Positions 25,954 to 34,851 of a stretch of DNA of 37,918 bases are shown in pieces. A program made the position numbers and the translations under genes. This DNA is from Sulfuritalea sp. (GTDB taxonomy: Bacteria > Pseudomonadota > Gammaproteobacteria > Burkholderiales > Rhodocyclaceae): NCBI GenBank assembly GCA_020048435.1, contig JAIFMO010000221.1, positions 1-37,918 on the forward strand, given 5' to 3'. The notes beneath the pieces are model-generated. The model saw only the letters and a list, made by a program, of their open reading frames with translations. It had not been told where the DNA came from and did no database searches. The number at the start of each line of letters is the position of its first letter. The stretch's first letter is position 1.

Positions 25954-27639
25954 TTGCTCCGCCGATTTTTCCACCTGCTCGCGTAGCGCCCGCCGCAGGA
26001 TCTTGCCGACGTTGTTCTTCGGCAAGTGTTCGCGAAATTCAACGGCATGCGGCACCTTGTAACGTGTCAGGCTTTCATGGCAGTGTGCCACCAGTTCCGC
26101 CGCAGTCAGTAGCGGATCACGCTTCACCACGAACAGCTTGACCGACTCGCCGCAATGCGGATCGGGCACGCCCACCGCCGCAGATTCAAGCACGCCCGGA
26201 TGCATCGCGGCGACAGCTTCGATTTCGTTGGGATAAACATTGAAGCCAGACACAAGGATCGTGTCATTCTTGCGGTCGATCAGGCGCACATAACCGCTCT
26301 CGTCCATCGTTGCAATATCGCCGGTACGCAGAAAACCGTCCGCCGTCATCGCCTCGGCGGTCTCGTCCGGGCGCTGCCAGTAGCCGCCAGTCACCTGCGG
26401 GCCGCGCACGCAGAGTTCGCCAGATTCACCCGGGGCCACATCCCTCCCGGTATCGTCGCGAATGACAACCTCCGTCGAAGGCAACGGCAGGCCGATGGAA
26501 CCGTTGAAGGCGGGCAGGTCGAAGGGATTGATCGTCACCGCGGGTGAAGCCTCGGTCAGACCATAGGCTTCGATCAGTGTGCAACCCGTGACCTCCCGCC
26601 ACTTGTCGGCCACCGATTTCTGCACGGCCATGCCGCCGCCCAGACTGAAATGCAGGGCCGAAAAGTCCAGCTTGATGAAATCCGGATGATTGAGCAAGGC
26701 ATTGAACAGCGTATTCACGCCGGTAATGATCGTGAATTTGTGTCGGGCCAACGCCTTGATGAAACCTGGGATGTCGCGCGGATTGGCGATCAACAGATTG
26801 GTGGCGCCGAGCTTGAAAAAAGTCAGGCAATTCGCGGTCAGGGCAAAGACATGGTAGAGCGGCAGTGCGGTCACGATCAGTTCGTGTTCCCGCACGAAGG
26901 GCTTGAGCCAGGCCTGCGCCTGTTGCAGGTTGGCGACAATGTTGCCGTGGGTAAGGACGGCCCCTTTCGACACGCCAGTAGTACCGCCGGTGTACTGCAG
27001 AAAGGCGATATCGTCATGACCGACATCCGGTGGCGCCGAGGATACCGGGAGCAGCGCGGCGCCGCGTGCCAGTGCCGTCGGCCAGGCCACCGCGCCCGAC
27101 AGGGACCACGCGGGCACCCGCTTCTTGATGTGCTTCACGACGAAATTGACCAGCGGCCCTTTCGGAAAGCCGAGCATGTCGCCCAGCCGCGTGATGACGA
27201 TGTGGCGTATCGACGTCTGCGGCAAGGCGACTTGCAGCACATGAGCAAAATTTTCCAGAACGACGATGACCTCGGCGCCGCTGTCGGCCAACTGGTGTCG
27301 CAGTTCGGGTGCGGTATAGAGCGGATTGCAGTTCACCACGACACAACCCGCCCGCAAGGCGCCGAACAGGCAGACCGGATATTGCAGAATATTGGGCAAC
27401 ATTAACGCCACACGCGTGCCGCGAGCCAGCTTTAACTCCACTTGCAGGTAGGCGGCAAAGTTGCTCACATACCGGTCAAGCCCGGCATAGCTCAAGGCCT
27501 TGCCCATGCTGATGTAGGCGCAGCGTGGCCCGAAGGCCGCCACGCTACGAGCGAAGAGTTCGTTCAGGGAACGGAATTCATCGAGATCGACATCGGCGGG
27601 CACACCTGCCGGGTAGCTTTTCAGCCACACTTTCTCCAT
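25951..27639 (-). CDS. fadD: long-chain fatty acid-CoA ligase
   Basis: Activates fatty acids to acyl-CoA with ATP for beta-oxidation or lipid synthesis. The 562-residue protein starts MEKVWLKSYPAGVPADVD, typical of proteobacterial FadD. The AMP-binding P-loop is LQYTGGTTGVSKGAVLTH, followed by ALPLYHVFALT, EAYGLTEASPAV and DGFLRTGDIATMDESGYVRLIDRKNDTILVSGFNVYP, then the C-terminal Lys region LPKNNVGKILRR. Chain-length preference cannot be read from the sequence. It follows fdxA by 4 nt. The stop codon lies inside a 12-bp tandem repeat, so the C-terminus (EQVEKSAEQ) may vary between strains. Confidence 0.94.
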   Translation of the reverse strand: MEKVWLKSYPAGVPADVDLDEFRSLNELFARSVAAFGPRCAYISMGKALSYAGLDRYVSNFAAYLQVELKLARGTRVALMLPNILQYPVCLFGALRAGCVVVNCNPLYTAPELRHQLADSGAEVIVVLENFAHVLQVALPQTSIRHIVITRLGDMLGFPKGPLVNFVVKHIKKRVPAWSLSGAVAWPTALARGAALLPVSSAPPDVGHDDIAFLQYTGGTTGVSKGAVLTHGNIVANLQQAQAWLKPFVREHELIVTALPLYHVFALTANCLTFFKLGATNLLIANPRDIPGFIKALARHKFTIITGVNTLFNALLNHPDFIKLDFSALHFSLGGGMAVQKSVADKWREVTGCTLIEAYGLTEASPAVTINPFDLPAFNGSIGLPLPSTEVVIRDDTGRDVAPGESGELCVRGPQVTGGYWQRPDETAEAMTADGFLRTGDIATMDESGYVRLIDRKNDTILVSGFNVYPNEIEAVAAMHPGVLESAAVGVPDPHCGESVKLFVVKRDPLLTAAELVAHCHESLTRYKVPHAVEFREHLPKNNVGKILRRALREQVEKSAEQ

Positions 27640-27643
27640 GCGG

Positions 27644-27967
27644 TCACCGTTCCAGCAGCTTCAGTTTTTCCGCGACCTTGAGCCAGAGGTCGGCATCGGC
27701 CGGCGGTTCCTTGCGCTCGACAATCGCCGGCCATAGTTTGGCTAACTCGGCGTTGAGGGCGATGAAGCCTCGCTGCGCCGCGGGCAGATCGTCCTCGGCG
27801 AAAATAGCTTCGGCGGGACACTCCGCGACGCACAAGGTGCAATCGATGCATTCATCCGGATCGATCACCAGAAAATTCGGCCCCTCGCGAAAGCAATCGA
27901 CCGGGCAAACGTCTACGCAATCGGTGTATTTGCATTTGATGCACGATTCGGTCACAACATAGGTCAT
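27644..27967 (-). CDS. fdxA: 7Fe ferredoxin FdxA
   Basis: A low-potential electron carrier with one [3Fe-4S] and one [4Fe-4S] cluster. The 107-residue protein starts [26 protein letters not shown], the Azotobacter FdI-type pattern, and continues [28 protein letters not shown], the second cluster. The tail [18 protein letters not shown] is typical of this ferredoxin group. The start at 27967 is taken from the family pattern rather than the track ORF six codons upstream. It precedes fadD by 4 nt and is divergent from trxA across a 179-nt region. Confidence 0.95.
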   Translation of the reverse strand: MTYVVTESCIKCKYTDCVDVCPVDCFREGPNFLVIDPDECIDCTLCVAECPAEAIFAEDDLPAAQRGFIALNAELAKLWPAIVERKEPPADADLWLKVAEKLKLLER

Positions 27968-28024
27968 GGCTGCATTTCCATTCATTCTTGGCGGATTGTT
28001 TGAGTATAGGTGAACACGTAGTCA

Positions 28025-28053
28025 TTCCGGAAGGCTGCATTTTTTGCTAGGAT
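28025..28053 (+). promoter_or_regulatory. candidate sigma-70 promoter for trxA
   Basis: In the fdxA-trxA divergent gap, an extended -10 box TGCTAGGAT ends at 28053, with a weak -35-like TTCCGG 17 bases upstream (28025-28030). It would give a trxA leader of roughly 85 nt. The -35 match is poor, so this is a suggestion only. Confidence 0.3.
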
Positions 28054-28146
28054 GCGGTCCAGGCTCGCCTCGCGGCACTATCCGCCGCACGTGGTCATCC
28101 CTTACCCACGACGGGCCCCAACCCTACCCATACGCAAGAGGTTCAA

Positions 28147-28473
28147 ATGAGTGAACACATCGTTTATGTCACCGATGCCACCTTCAAGAGCGAAGTGCTG
28201 GAATCCGCCACTCCCGTCATCGTCGACTACTGGGCCGAATGGTGCGGCCCCTGCAAGATGATTGCACCGCTTCTTGACGACGTTGCCCGCGACTATGCCG
28301 GCAAACTCAAGGTGGCCAAACTCAACATCGACGAAAATCCCAAGACACCCGGCGAATACGGCATTCGCGGCATTCCGACGCTGATCATGTTCAAGGGCGG
28401 CAACGTCGAAGCCACCAAGATCGGCGCCCTGTCAAAATCGCAACTTACCGCCTTCATTGACAGCAATCTCTGA
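28147..28473 (+). CDS. trxA: thioredoxin 1
   Basis: A general disulfide reductase. The 108-residue protein is typical of Trx[22 protein letters not shown] with the active site Cys33-Gly-Pro-Cys36, [28 protein letters not shown] with the cis-proline, and the final helix. It has no signal peptide and is cytoplasmic. It is the first gene of the plus-strand trxA-rho-rpmE segment and a plausible electron donor for MsrA. An inverted repeat follows the stop codon. Confidence 0.97.
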   Translation: MSEHIVYVTDATFKSEVLESATPVIVDYWAEWCGPCKMIAPLLDDVARDYAGKLKVAKLNIDENPKTPGEYGIRGIPTLIMFKGGNVEATKIGALSKSQLTAFIDSNL

Positions 28474-28486
28474 TACCGCTACAGTC

Positions 28487-28529
28487 CGCGCCTGAATCCA
28501 CCGTCTGCGACACACAGGATTCAGGCGCG
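28487..28529 (+). terminator. 13-bp inverted repeat downstream of trxA
   Basis: Perfect arms CGCGCCTGAATCC (28487-28499) and GGATTCAGGCGCG (28517-28529) with a 17-nt loop, starting 13 nt after the trxA stop. There is no T-tract, so it may protect the 3' end or assist Rho-dependent ending rather than terminate by itself. Confidence 0.55.
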
Positions 28530-28739
28530 CGCCGCCTTCTGCCTTTCTCGTTGATCGCGCCGCCAATTGGTTTTGTCCCCCCTGGTTTCACTCGCTGCCC
28601 CTCCCGCCTTCGGCATTTCCTGTCTCCTCCCCCCTGTTTTTTCGCCCGTTGCCGGCCCGAATTCCGCCGCATTATCCGCGCGGCCCCAGGCCTGAACGCA
28701 TCTCAACGCATAAACTCCGCATAATTTCTCCTACGCCTC
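28530..28739 (+). promoter_or_regulatory. C-rich, G-poor rho leader (candidate rut region)
   Basis: The stretch before rho contains long pyrimidine runs (CTCCTCCCCCCTG, GTCCCCCCTGG). In 28561-28660 I count 44 C, 32 T, 19 G and 5 A. Such C>G composition is the hallmark of Rho-utilisation sites, and rho is known in E. coli to be autoregulated by attenuation in its leader. A functional role here is inferred. Confidence 0.5.
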
Positions 28740-29999
28740 ATGCACCTCTCTGAGCTCAAGAATCACCATGTCAGTCAGTTGCTGGAAATGGCCAACGCCA
28801 ACGGCATCGACGGCGCCAACCGCCTGCGCAAGCAGGAACTGATCTTCGCCCTGCTCAAGCAGCACGCCAAAAAGGGCGAATGTATCTGGGGCGACGGCTG
28901 CCTCGAAGTCCTGCCTGACGGTTATGGTTTCCTTCGTTCGCCGGACATTTCCTACCTCGCCGGCACCGACGACATCTACGTTTCGCCCTCGCAGGTGCGC
29001 CGCTTCAACCTGCGTTCCGGCGACACCATCGAAGGCGAAATTCGCACGCCGAAGGAAGGCGAGCGGTACTTCGCACTGGTCAAGCTCGACAAGGTCAATG
29101 GCGAATCGCCCGAAGCGTGCAAGAACAAGATCCTCTTTGAAAACCTGACGGCGCTACACCCGACCGAACACCTGCGGATCGAACGCGATATCCGCGCCGA
29201 AGAAAACATCACCAGTCGTGTCATCGACATGATCGCGCCCATCGGCAAGGGCCAGCGTGGACTGATCGTTTCCCCGCCCAAGGCCGGCAAGACCGTGCTG
29301 ATGCAGCACATCGCCCACGCCATCACCGCCAACCATCCGGATGTCGTACTCATCGTGCTGCTGATCGACGAGCGCCCGGAGGAAGTCACCGAGATGACAC
29401 GCACCGTGCGCGGCGAAGTGGTGGCCTCGACCTTCGACGAACCGGCCACACGCCATGTTCAAGTGGCCGAGATGGTGATCGAAAAAGCCAAGCGGCTGAC
29501 CGAGCACAAGAAAGACGTCGTCATCCTGCTCGACTCCATCACCCGTCTCGCCCGCGCCTATAACACGGTGCAACCAGCCTCTGGCAAAGTGCTCACCGGC
29601 GGCGTGGATGCCAACGCCCTGCAAAAACCCAAGCGCTTCTTCGGCGCCGCGCGCAATCTTGAAGAAGGCGGCTCGCTCACCATCATCGCCACGGCGCTGG
29701 TCGACACCGGCAGCCGCATGGACGAGGTGATCTACGAAGAGTTCAAGGGCACCGGCAACATGGAAATCCACCTCGACCGCAAGATGGCCGAGAAACGGGT
29801 CTACCCCGCGATCAACGTCAATCGCTCCGGCACCCGTCGCGAGGAACTTCTGCTCGAACCCTCCGTGCTGCAAAAGATGTGGATACTACGAAAACTGCTC
29901 TACAACATGGACGATCTCGAGGCGATGGAATTCCTGCTCGACAAGATCAAGGCCACGAAAAATAATGGCGAGTTCTTCGACGCCATGCGTCGCGGTTGA
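28740..29999 (+). CDS. rho: transcription termination factor Rho
   Basis: A hexameric RNA-dependent ATPase that ends transcription at C-rich sites. The 419-residue protein begins [19 protein letters not shown] and has the N-terminal RNA-binding domain ([35 protein letters not shown]), the Walker A loop [14 protein letters not shown], Walker [17 protein letters not shown], the Q-loop [15 protein letters not shown] and the R-loop [21 protein letters not shown]. Normal length with no insertion domain. The leader is a likely autoregulatory site. It lies 88 nt upstream of rpmE. Confidence 0.98.
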   Translation: MHLSELKNHHVSQLLEMANANGIDGANRLRKQELIFALLKQHAKKGECIWGDGCLEVLPDGYGFLRSPDISYLAGTDDIYVSPSQVRRFNLRSGDTIEGEIRTPKEGERYFALVKLDKVNGESPEACKNKILFENLTALHPTEHLRIERDIRAEENITSRVIDMIAPIGKGQRGLIVSPPKAGKTVLMQHIAHAITANHPDVVLIVLLIDERPEEVTEMTRTVRGEVVASTFDEPATRHVQVAEMVIEKAKRLTEHKKDVVILLDSITRLARAYNTVQPASGKVLTGGVDANALQKPKRFFGAARNLEEGGSLTIIATALVDTGSRMDEVIYEEFKGTGNMEIHLDRKMAEKRVYPAINVNRSGTRREELLLEPSVLQKMWILRKLLYNMDDLEAMEFLLDKIKATKNNGEFFDAMRRG

Positions 30000-30087
30000 T
30001 AGTTGTTGATTTTGCGACGATTCTTGAGGATAATTGCGCGTTTTCCGCTCCACCCACCCTGAGGAGCGAGGCAAAGAGGACAGTGAA

Positions 30088-30300
30088 ATGAAAGAAGGCA
30101 TCCATCCCAAGTACGACGAAATTCAGGTGACCTGCTCCTGCGGCGCCGCTTTCTCGACTCGTTCGACCAACACCAAGCCGCTGCATATCGAAGTTTGCTC
30201 AGCCTGCCACCCGTTCTACACCGGCAAGCAGAAGATCGTCGATACCGCCGGCCGCGTCGAGCGCTTCCGCCAGAAGTACGCCAAGAGCACGGCAGCCTGA
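30088..30300 (+). CDS. rpmE: 50S ribosomal protein L31 (zinc-binding form)
   Basis: A small protein of the large subunit's central protuberance and intersubunit bridge. The 70-residue product starts [19 protein letters not shown] and keeps the four zinc cysteines (CSC, then [13 protein letters not shown]), so it is the C+ form rather than the zinc-independent paralogue. AGAGGA precedes the ATG at 30088, which is preferred over the track start 18 codons upstream. The gene ends just before a clear intrinsic terminator. Confidence 0.96.
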   Translation: MKEGIHPKYDEIQVTCSCGAAFSTRSTNTKPLHIEVCSACHPFYTGKQKIVDTAGRVERFRQKYAKSTAA

Positions 30301-30320
30301 ACGCAACGACGCAAGACAAA

Positions 30321-30347
30321 AGGCAGCTTAGGCTGCCTTTTTGTTTT
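30321..30347 (+). terminator. Rho-independent terminator after rpmE
   Basis: Perfect 7-bp stem AGGCAGC / GCTGCCT with the TTAG loop, followed by TTTTTGTTTT, located 21 nt after the rpmE stop. The T-tract runs right up to the start codon of the next gene. Confidence 0.88.
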
Positions 30348-30349
30348 AC

Positions 30350-31978
30350 ATGCCGCCCCCCGCACCCGCCACCCTCGCCAAGCAGTCGGCTGCCCTGCCG
30401 CTGAGCGGCGCGGCGCTGCTGCTGCTTTGTGCGACGTGGCTGATCGCGGGTGTCATCGGCCACGACCCGTGGAAAACCGACGACGCCATTCACCTTGGCG
30501 TAGTCAGCAGCTTTCTTCGCGATGGCGGCTGGCTGATCCCTAAAGTGGCCGGTGAACCCTGGGCGGGTGTCGCACCGCTCTATCACTGGGTCGCCGCCGC
30601 ACTGGCTTGGTCGCTGCAAGTGCTGCTGCCATTGCACGACGCGGCACGACTGGCAACAACGCTGTTCGGCGGCATCACCCTGCTGGCGCTTGCCGGCGCC
30701 GCCCGCACCCTGTACGGCCGCGAAGCGGGTCTAGCCGCCCCGTTACTAGCGATTGGCACCCTCGGCCTGCTGGTACCGCTGCACGATGCCCATCCGGCCG
30801 CCGCCCTGCTCGCCGGCCAGGCCCTCGCCTATTGGGGACTGGCGCTGCTGCCAACACAGCCACTGCGCGGCGGCACGCTGCTCGGCATCGGCGCCGGCGC
30901 GGGATTCCTGGCCGATGGCATTACCGCCATCGCCATCACCCTGCCCCTGCTCCTGCTGCTGGCCAGCCCCCGCCTGCGCGGCGAGCGCCCGCTGGCAGGT
31001 ATCGGCATTGCGCTGGCGACGACGCTCATCCTGGCGCTCTCCTGGCCGCTGACCCTGTCACTCGAAGCCCCTGGACACCTCGCCGCCTGGTGGTCCAACG
31101 AGCTTTACCAATTGAGCCCGCGCGCACCGAGCAGTTCCAGCGGCGACCTGCTTGAACTCATCAGTTGGGCAGCATGGCCCGTATGGCCGATAGCCGTCTG
31201 GGCACTGTGGAGCCAACGTCGGCGCATCGCCGAACCGGCCCTGCTGCTGCCGCTTGCCGGCACCCTGCTTGGCCTGCTCTGGCTGATTCCGCGCGAGGCC
31301 CACGCGTTGCACGCGCTACCGGTGCTGCTGCCGCTGATCCTGCTCGCCGCCGGCAGTGCCGGATACCTGCGGCGCGGCGCTACCAACGCCCTGGACTGGT
31401 TCGGCATGATGACCTTCACCCTACTGGCCGGGCTCATCTGGCTCGGCGGCAGCGCCATGCTGGCCGGCGTTCCTGCCCAGATCGCCCACAACTTCGCCAA
31501 GCTCGCGCCCGGCTTCGTCGCCCATATTCCCTGGCCGAGCCTGGCCCTGGCACTGACGGCCACCCTGATCTGGATTGCCACGCTGGCCCTGCTGCCACGT
31601 TCCCCCTGGCGCGCAATTACCCATTGGGCCATCGGTCTCACCGTTTGCTGGGTGCTTCTGATCGCGCTATGGCTGCCCTGGATCGACTTCGGCAAGACCT
31701 ATCGTCCGGTGGCGGCCTCCCTGCGCGACGCCATCGCCCGGCAAGCCATCGGGGGCCGTTGCATCGCGCGCAGCGGCCTCGGCCTGCCCCAGCGCGCCTC
31801 GCTCGACTATTTCGCCGGCATCCGCACACAATACCACCATAAGGGCAGCGGCAATTGCCCCTTGCTGCTGGCGCAGGGACCGCTGCGCGAAGAGTCGCAT
31901 CCTGGCTGGCACCGGATTTGGGAAGGTTGGCGCCCCGGCGACAAGAACGAACGGCTGCGACTGTACCGACGGGACTGA
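30350..31978 (+). CDS. GT-C/ArnT-like membrane glycosyltransferase-type protein
   Basis: A 542-residue integral membrane protein with roughly ten or more hydrophobic helices. The first periplasmic loop, GHDPWKTDDAIHLGVVSSFLRDGG followed by WLIPKVAGEPWAGVAPLYHW, has the layout of ArnT/PMT (GT39) enzymes: an acidic pair, then W-x-P, then a GEPW-type segment and a PLYHW. The C-terminal soluble part includes RCIARSGLGLPQRASLDYF. The donor is presumably a polyprenyl-linked sugar, but no sugar-pathway gene is nearby. The ATG at 30350 is preferred over the TTG of the track ORF. It starts 3 nt after the rpmE terminator with no visible ribosome site. Confidence 0.7.
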   Translation: MPPPAPATLAKQSAALPLSGAALLLLCATWLIAGVIGHDPWKTDDAIHLGVVSSFLRDGGWLIPKVAGEPWAGVAPLYHWVAAALAWSLQVLLPLHDAARLATTLFGGITLLALAGAARTLYGREAGLAAPLLAIGTLGLLVPLHDAHPAAALLAGQALAYWGLALLPTQPLRGGTLLGIGAGAGFLADGITAIAITLPLLLLLASPRLRGERPLAGIGIALATTLILALSWPLTLSLEAPGHLAAWWSNELYQLSPRAPSSSSGDLLELISWAAWPVWPIAVWALWSQRRRIAEPALLLPLAGTLLGLLWLIPREAHALHALPVLLPLILLAAGSAGYLRRGATNALDWFGMMTFTLLAGLIWLGGSAMLAGVPAQIAHNFAKLAPGFVAHIPWPSLALALTATLIWIATLALLPRSPWRAITHWAIGLTVCWVLLIALWLPWIDFGKTYRPVAASLRDAIARQAIGGRCIARSGLGLPQRASLDYFAGIRTQYHHKGSGNCPLLLAQGPLREESHPGWHRIWEGWRPGDKNERLRLYRRD

Positions 31979-32058
31979 ACCGATCGCGAGCGGCCACCTG
32001 AAGCAGGCCACTTTAAACGATTGCCTCATGACAATCGGCCCATGCCGGAAAGTGCAAG

Positions 32059-32604
32059 CTACACCTTCAGGAAATGCTCGCGGTAATACTTGAGTTCCTC
32101 GATGGACTCGTAGATGTCAGCCAAGGCCTCGTGCTTGCCGCCTTTCTTGACACCCTTGGCAATGGCCGGAACCCACCGCTTGCACAACTCCTTGAGCGTC
32201 GACACGTCAAGGTTGCGATAGTGAAAATAGGTTTCCAGCTTCGGCATGTAGCGCGCCATGAAACGGCGATCCTGGCAGATCGAGTTGCCGCACATTGGCG
32301 ACTTGCCCGCCGGCACATGCCGCTTGAGAAAATCGAGCGCCTGCGCCTCGACCTCGGCCTCGCCCAGCACCGAGTCCTTGACCCTCTGCACCAATCCGGT
32401 CTTGCCGTGGGTGTTCTTGTTCCAGTCGTCCATGCCATCGAGTACGCTATCGGACTGATGTACCACCCACACCGCGCTTTCGGCAACGAGTTCGAGCTGC
32501 GAATTGGTAATCACCATCGCCAGTTCGATGATGCAATCCTTGTCGGGTTCGAGCCCCGTCATCTCCATATCAAGCCAGACGAGGGCATTTTGGTCCTGTG
32601 CCAT
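32059..32604 (-). CDS. orn: oligoribonuclease
   Basis: A 3'-5' exoribonuclease that degrades the last short RNA fragments, including the pGpG made from c-di-GMP breakdown. The 181-residue DEDDh protein starts [23 protein letters not shown], giving acidic residues Asp12 and Glu14, then [19 protein letters not shown] and the C-terminal [23 protein letters not shown]. The start at 32604 is set by the family pattern. It is convergent with the upstream glycosyltransferase-like gene across 80 nt. Its pGpG role links it loosely to the diguanylate cyclase elsewhere in the window. Confidence 0.97.
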   Translation of the reverse strand: MAQDQNALVWLDMEMTGLEPDKDCIIELAMVITNSQLELVAESAVWVVHQSDSVLDGMDDWNKNTHGKTGLVQRVKDSVLGEAEVEAQALDFLKRHVPAGKSPMCGNSICQDRRFMARYMPKLETYFHYRNLDVSTLKELCKRWVPAIAKGVKKGGKHEALADIYESIEELKYYREHFLKV

Positions 32605-32643
32605 GATCAACAATTCCTTTGTAACGTGCGGTAGTCGAGCCGA

Positions 32644-33186
32644 TCAGAGCAGATCGATTTCCGTGGCGAAGGATACCGCCGTGGTTTCGAAATTACCCAT
32701 GATCTTTTGCCAATCGTTGCCGTGATGGGTGCCGAGATAGTCGAAGAAAGAGGAATCCGGATCGTTCAGCAGGATAGCGAAAGCGTACCCATCGATATTG
32801 TCGGCAAGTTTTACCATTGCGTCGTACTTTGTACCGCTCGCGAGAGCGTCATCAATCACGACGGGGGCCGGATCGAAAAACACGCGCGGCAGCTCTATAC
32901 GGAGGCTTGAGGTAAAGTCTGATTGAATCGCCGCCTTCGCTGCTGCAAAACTACGGGAATCCGCAAAGTGTCCGAAGGGGCGGATCTCGAAATGTTCATG
33001 TACGGGCGGCATTTTCTCATGCGCCGCCGCGGCGTCGAACGCCGCATCAATTTCCTTTCGGTCGCCGCTTCTGAGGCATATCCTGATGATCAGCGCCTCG
33101 GATATTCCCGCAAACCCCTCTGCCTGAAAATGTCGGACGATGCGTTCAGCAATGCCATCGGCGGGAAGATATGATGCGCTTTCCAT
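32644..33186 (-). CDS. hypothetical protein, unrecognised
   Basis: A 180-residue soluble-looking protein that I do not recognise. It begins MESASYLPADGIAERIVRHFQAEGF, has no signal peptide or membrane helix, and shows mixed alpha/beta character, e.g. ALIIRICLRSG and APVVIDDALASGTKYDAMVKLADNIDGYAFAILLND. A ribosome site GAGG lies a few bases before the ATG, which supports the start. It is 39 nt upstream of orn and visibly lower in G+C than orn or rsgA. It is part of the accessory block between orn and the Ste24-like gene. Function unknown. Confidence 0.65.
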   Translation of the reverse strand: MESASYLPADGIAERIVRHFQAEGFAGISEALIIRICLRSGDRKEIDAAFDAAAAHEKMPPVHEHFEIRPFGHFADSRSFAAAKAAIQSDFTSSLRIELPRVFFDPAPVVIDDALASGTKYDAMVKLADNIDGYAFAILLNDPDSSFFDYLGTHHGNDWQKIMGNFETTAVSFATEIDLL

Positions 33187-33329
33187 TAGAACCTCGATTG
33201 ATCAGGAAGATTGTCCGTTAATGCTATCGTCGCCATTCGTCGCCTATCCGGGCAATTAGCCGCCCAGACCATCGCTATTCGACAAAATCGTCATCCTCCA
33301 ATCATGTCCATCTCCTTCCGCGCGCCAAC

Positions 33330-34328
33330 GTGTATAGCGTAAATCTCCCTTTCGCAACCTACTTATCCAATCCCTTGGCGCTGCTCGCCTTGTTTGTGGT
33401 GGCATCCATTTTGATGATTTGGCGCCTTCACGCGATGGAAAACAAGGGCTTCGAAGGAACGATACTCGGCACGCTGATCATGCCTTACTGCTCCGGGGCC
33501 GCCAATCTCATCTTCGCCTATGTGATGAGCCGGTCAGGCGGCAATGGCAGGCTCGTCATCGAGAACAGCCTTGTCAATAATGTCACTAACTTGACGCTCA
33601 TCCTCGGATTTGCCGCGATATTTTGTTCGTCGGCCATCATGCCCAAGGGCGGTTCCGGCAGCAAAGCGAAGAAGCGTACCGACTTTTACCGACTGTACCG
33701 GCTTGACCTGTTGTTTACGTTGATTGCCCTGTTCTTATTCACTGGCACGCTATGGGCGCTCGCCAAGGACGGTATCCTCGATTTCTATGACGGCCTGGTT
33801 CTGGTCGGACTATTTTTGTTCTGGCAGATGTTGCATGTGTTTGAAATACTCAAGAACAACGTCAGGAAAAACAGGAGCATTCACTGGTCGATCGCGATCG
33901 ACTTGCTGCTTATCGCCGCCAGTTCCTATGGCATCTTCCTGAGTGTCGATCACCTTGTTACCTGGGTCGCCAAGGGTGAAAGCCAGCTTTTCAGTTTTGC
34001 CAATCTGGGCTGGTTAAGTGGCGCGCTGATGGTATTGCCCAACGCATTCCTCGCCATGTATTACGCTCGCATCGGAAGGCCGGATATCGTTGTAAGTTCG
34101 CAAATTGGCGACGGCCATATTTCCATTCCGATGTGCATCGGGCTGTTTGCGTTATTCGACACAATCCACGTTCCCGCCTTTTTTCAGACGGGCGTCTATA
34201 TCATCCTCGGTGCCGGCGCGATTCACTTTCTCTCTATTGCCCTGTTTGGCCGCCTGCCGCGCTTCTTGGGCGTTGGTCTGCTCGGCGCGTATGCACTTTT
34301 CCTGTACAAAGGCATTGTCCAACACTGA
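33330..34328 (+). CDS. divergent CaCA-type cation exchanger-like membrane protein
   Basis: A 332-residue membrane protein with about ten helices in two halves. Two segments resemble the alpha repeats of Ca2+/cation antiporters: residues about 43-94 ([18 protein letters not shown] then [17 protein letters not shown]) and about 232-275 ([19 protein letters not shown] then [18 protein letters not shown]). The overall layout, a helix break after Pro followed by a G/S-N-x-x-N motif, fits, but the ion-binding PE is PY in the first repeat and PN in the second. The GTG start at 33330 lacks a good ribosome site. Lower G+C than the flanks. It may be a transporter with altered ion preference; this is inference. 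Confidence 0.55.
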   Translation: MYSVNLPFATYLSNPLALLALFVVASILMIWRLHAMENKGFEGTILGTLIMPYCSGAANLIFAYVMSRSGGNGRLVIENSLVNNVTNLTLILGFAAIFCSSAIMPKGGSGSKAKKRTDFYRLYRLDLLFTLIALFLFTGTLWALAKDGILDFYDGLVLVGLFLFWQMLHVFEILKNNVRKNRSIHWSIAIDLLLIAASSYGIFLSVDHLVTWVAKGESQLFSFANLGWLSGALMVLPNAFLAMYYARIGRPDIVVSSQIGDGHISIPMCIGLFALFDTIHVPAFFQTGVYIILGAGAIHFLSIALFGRLPRFLGVGLLGAYALFLYKGIVQH

Positions 34329-34360
34329 CCACCGAAATAATTTCCATCAAGGAAAGCCCC

Positions 34361-34747
34361 ATGCGCCTACTGCACACCATGATCCGGACCGGCGATCTTG
34401 ATCGCTCGATCGATTTTTACACCAAAGTACTCGGCATGCGCCTGCTGCGACGGAACGACTATCCCGAAGGCAAGTTCACCCTTGCCTTTGTCGGTTACGG
34501 TGACGAGCGGGACAACACCGTCATCGAGTTGACCTACAACTGGGGCATCGATCACTATGATCTGGGCGCCGGGTTTGGCCATCTGGCCATCGAAGTGACC
34601 GACGCCGCCGAGTCCTGTGCCGAGATCAAGCGTCGTGGCGGCACGGTGACGCGTGAAGCCGGACCAATGAAGGGCGGCACCACGGTCATTGCCTTTGTCA
34701 CCGACCCGGACGGTTACAAAATCGAACTGATCGAACGGAAGCATTGA
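34361..34747 (+). CDS. gloA: lactoylglutathione lyase (glyoxalase I)
   Basis: Converts the hemithioacetal of methylglyoxal and glutathione to S-lactoylglutathione, the first step in methylglyoxal detoxification. The 128-residue protein begins [20 protein letters not shown]. The four metal ligands His5, Glu56, His74 and Glu122 sit at the same positions as in the nickel-type E. coli enzyme. GGAAAG precedes the ATG at 34361; the longer track ORF overlaps the previous gene and is not used. It follows the exchanger-like gene by 32 nt. Confidence 0.96.
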   Translation: MRLLHTMIRTGDLDRSIDFYTKVLGMRLLRRNDYPEGKFTLAFVGYGDERDNTVIELTYNWGIDHYDLGAGFGHLAIEVTDAAESCAEIKRRGGTVTREAGPMKGGTTVIAFVTDPDGYKIELIERKH

Positions 34748-34851
34748 TCGGGAACACCACCCCCTGAACGCCAGCCGGCATCCCGGAAGGTAGAATCGGC
34801 GATCAAGCGCATGATCGCTTACCCGCCTTATTTTTGACATTCATAACAGTG

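Noticed and set aside
29154-29873. 239-codon minus-strand ORF opposite rho
   Set aside because: Antisense shadow of a highly conserved gene; rich in His/Gly/Asp with no recognisable domain.
30607-31155. Arg/Pro-rich ORFs overlapping the GT-C-like gene
   Set aside because: Out-of-frame translations of high-GC codons; the membrane protein frame has proper hydrophobic helices.
31979-32058. Possible bidirectional terminator between the GT-C-like gene and orn
   Set aside because: I could not find a convincing hairpin plus T-run in the 80-nt convergent gap.
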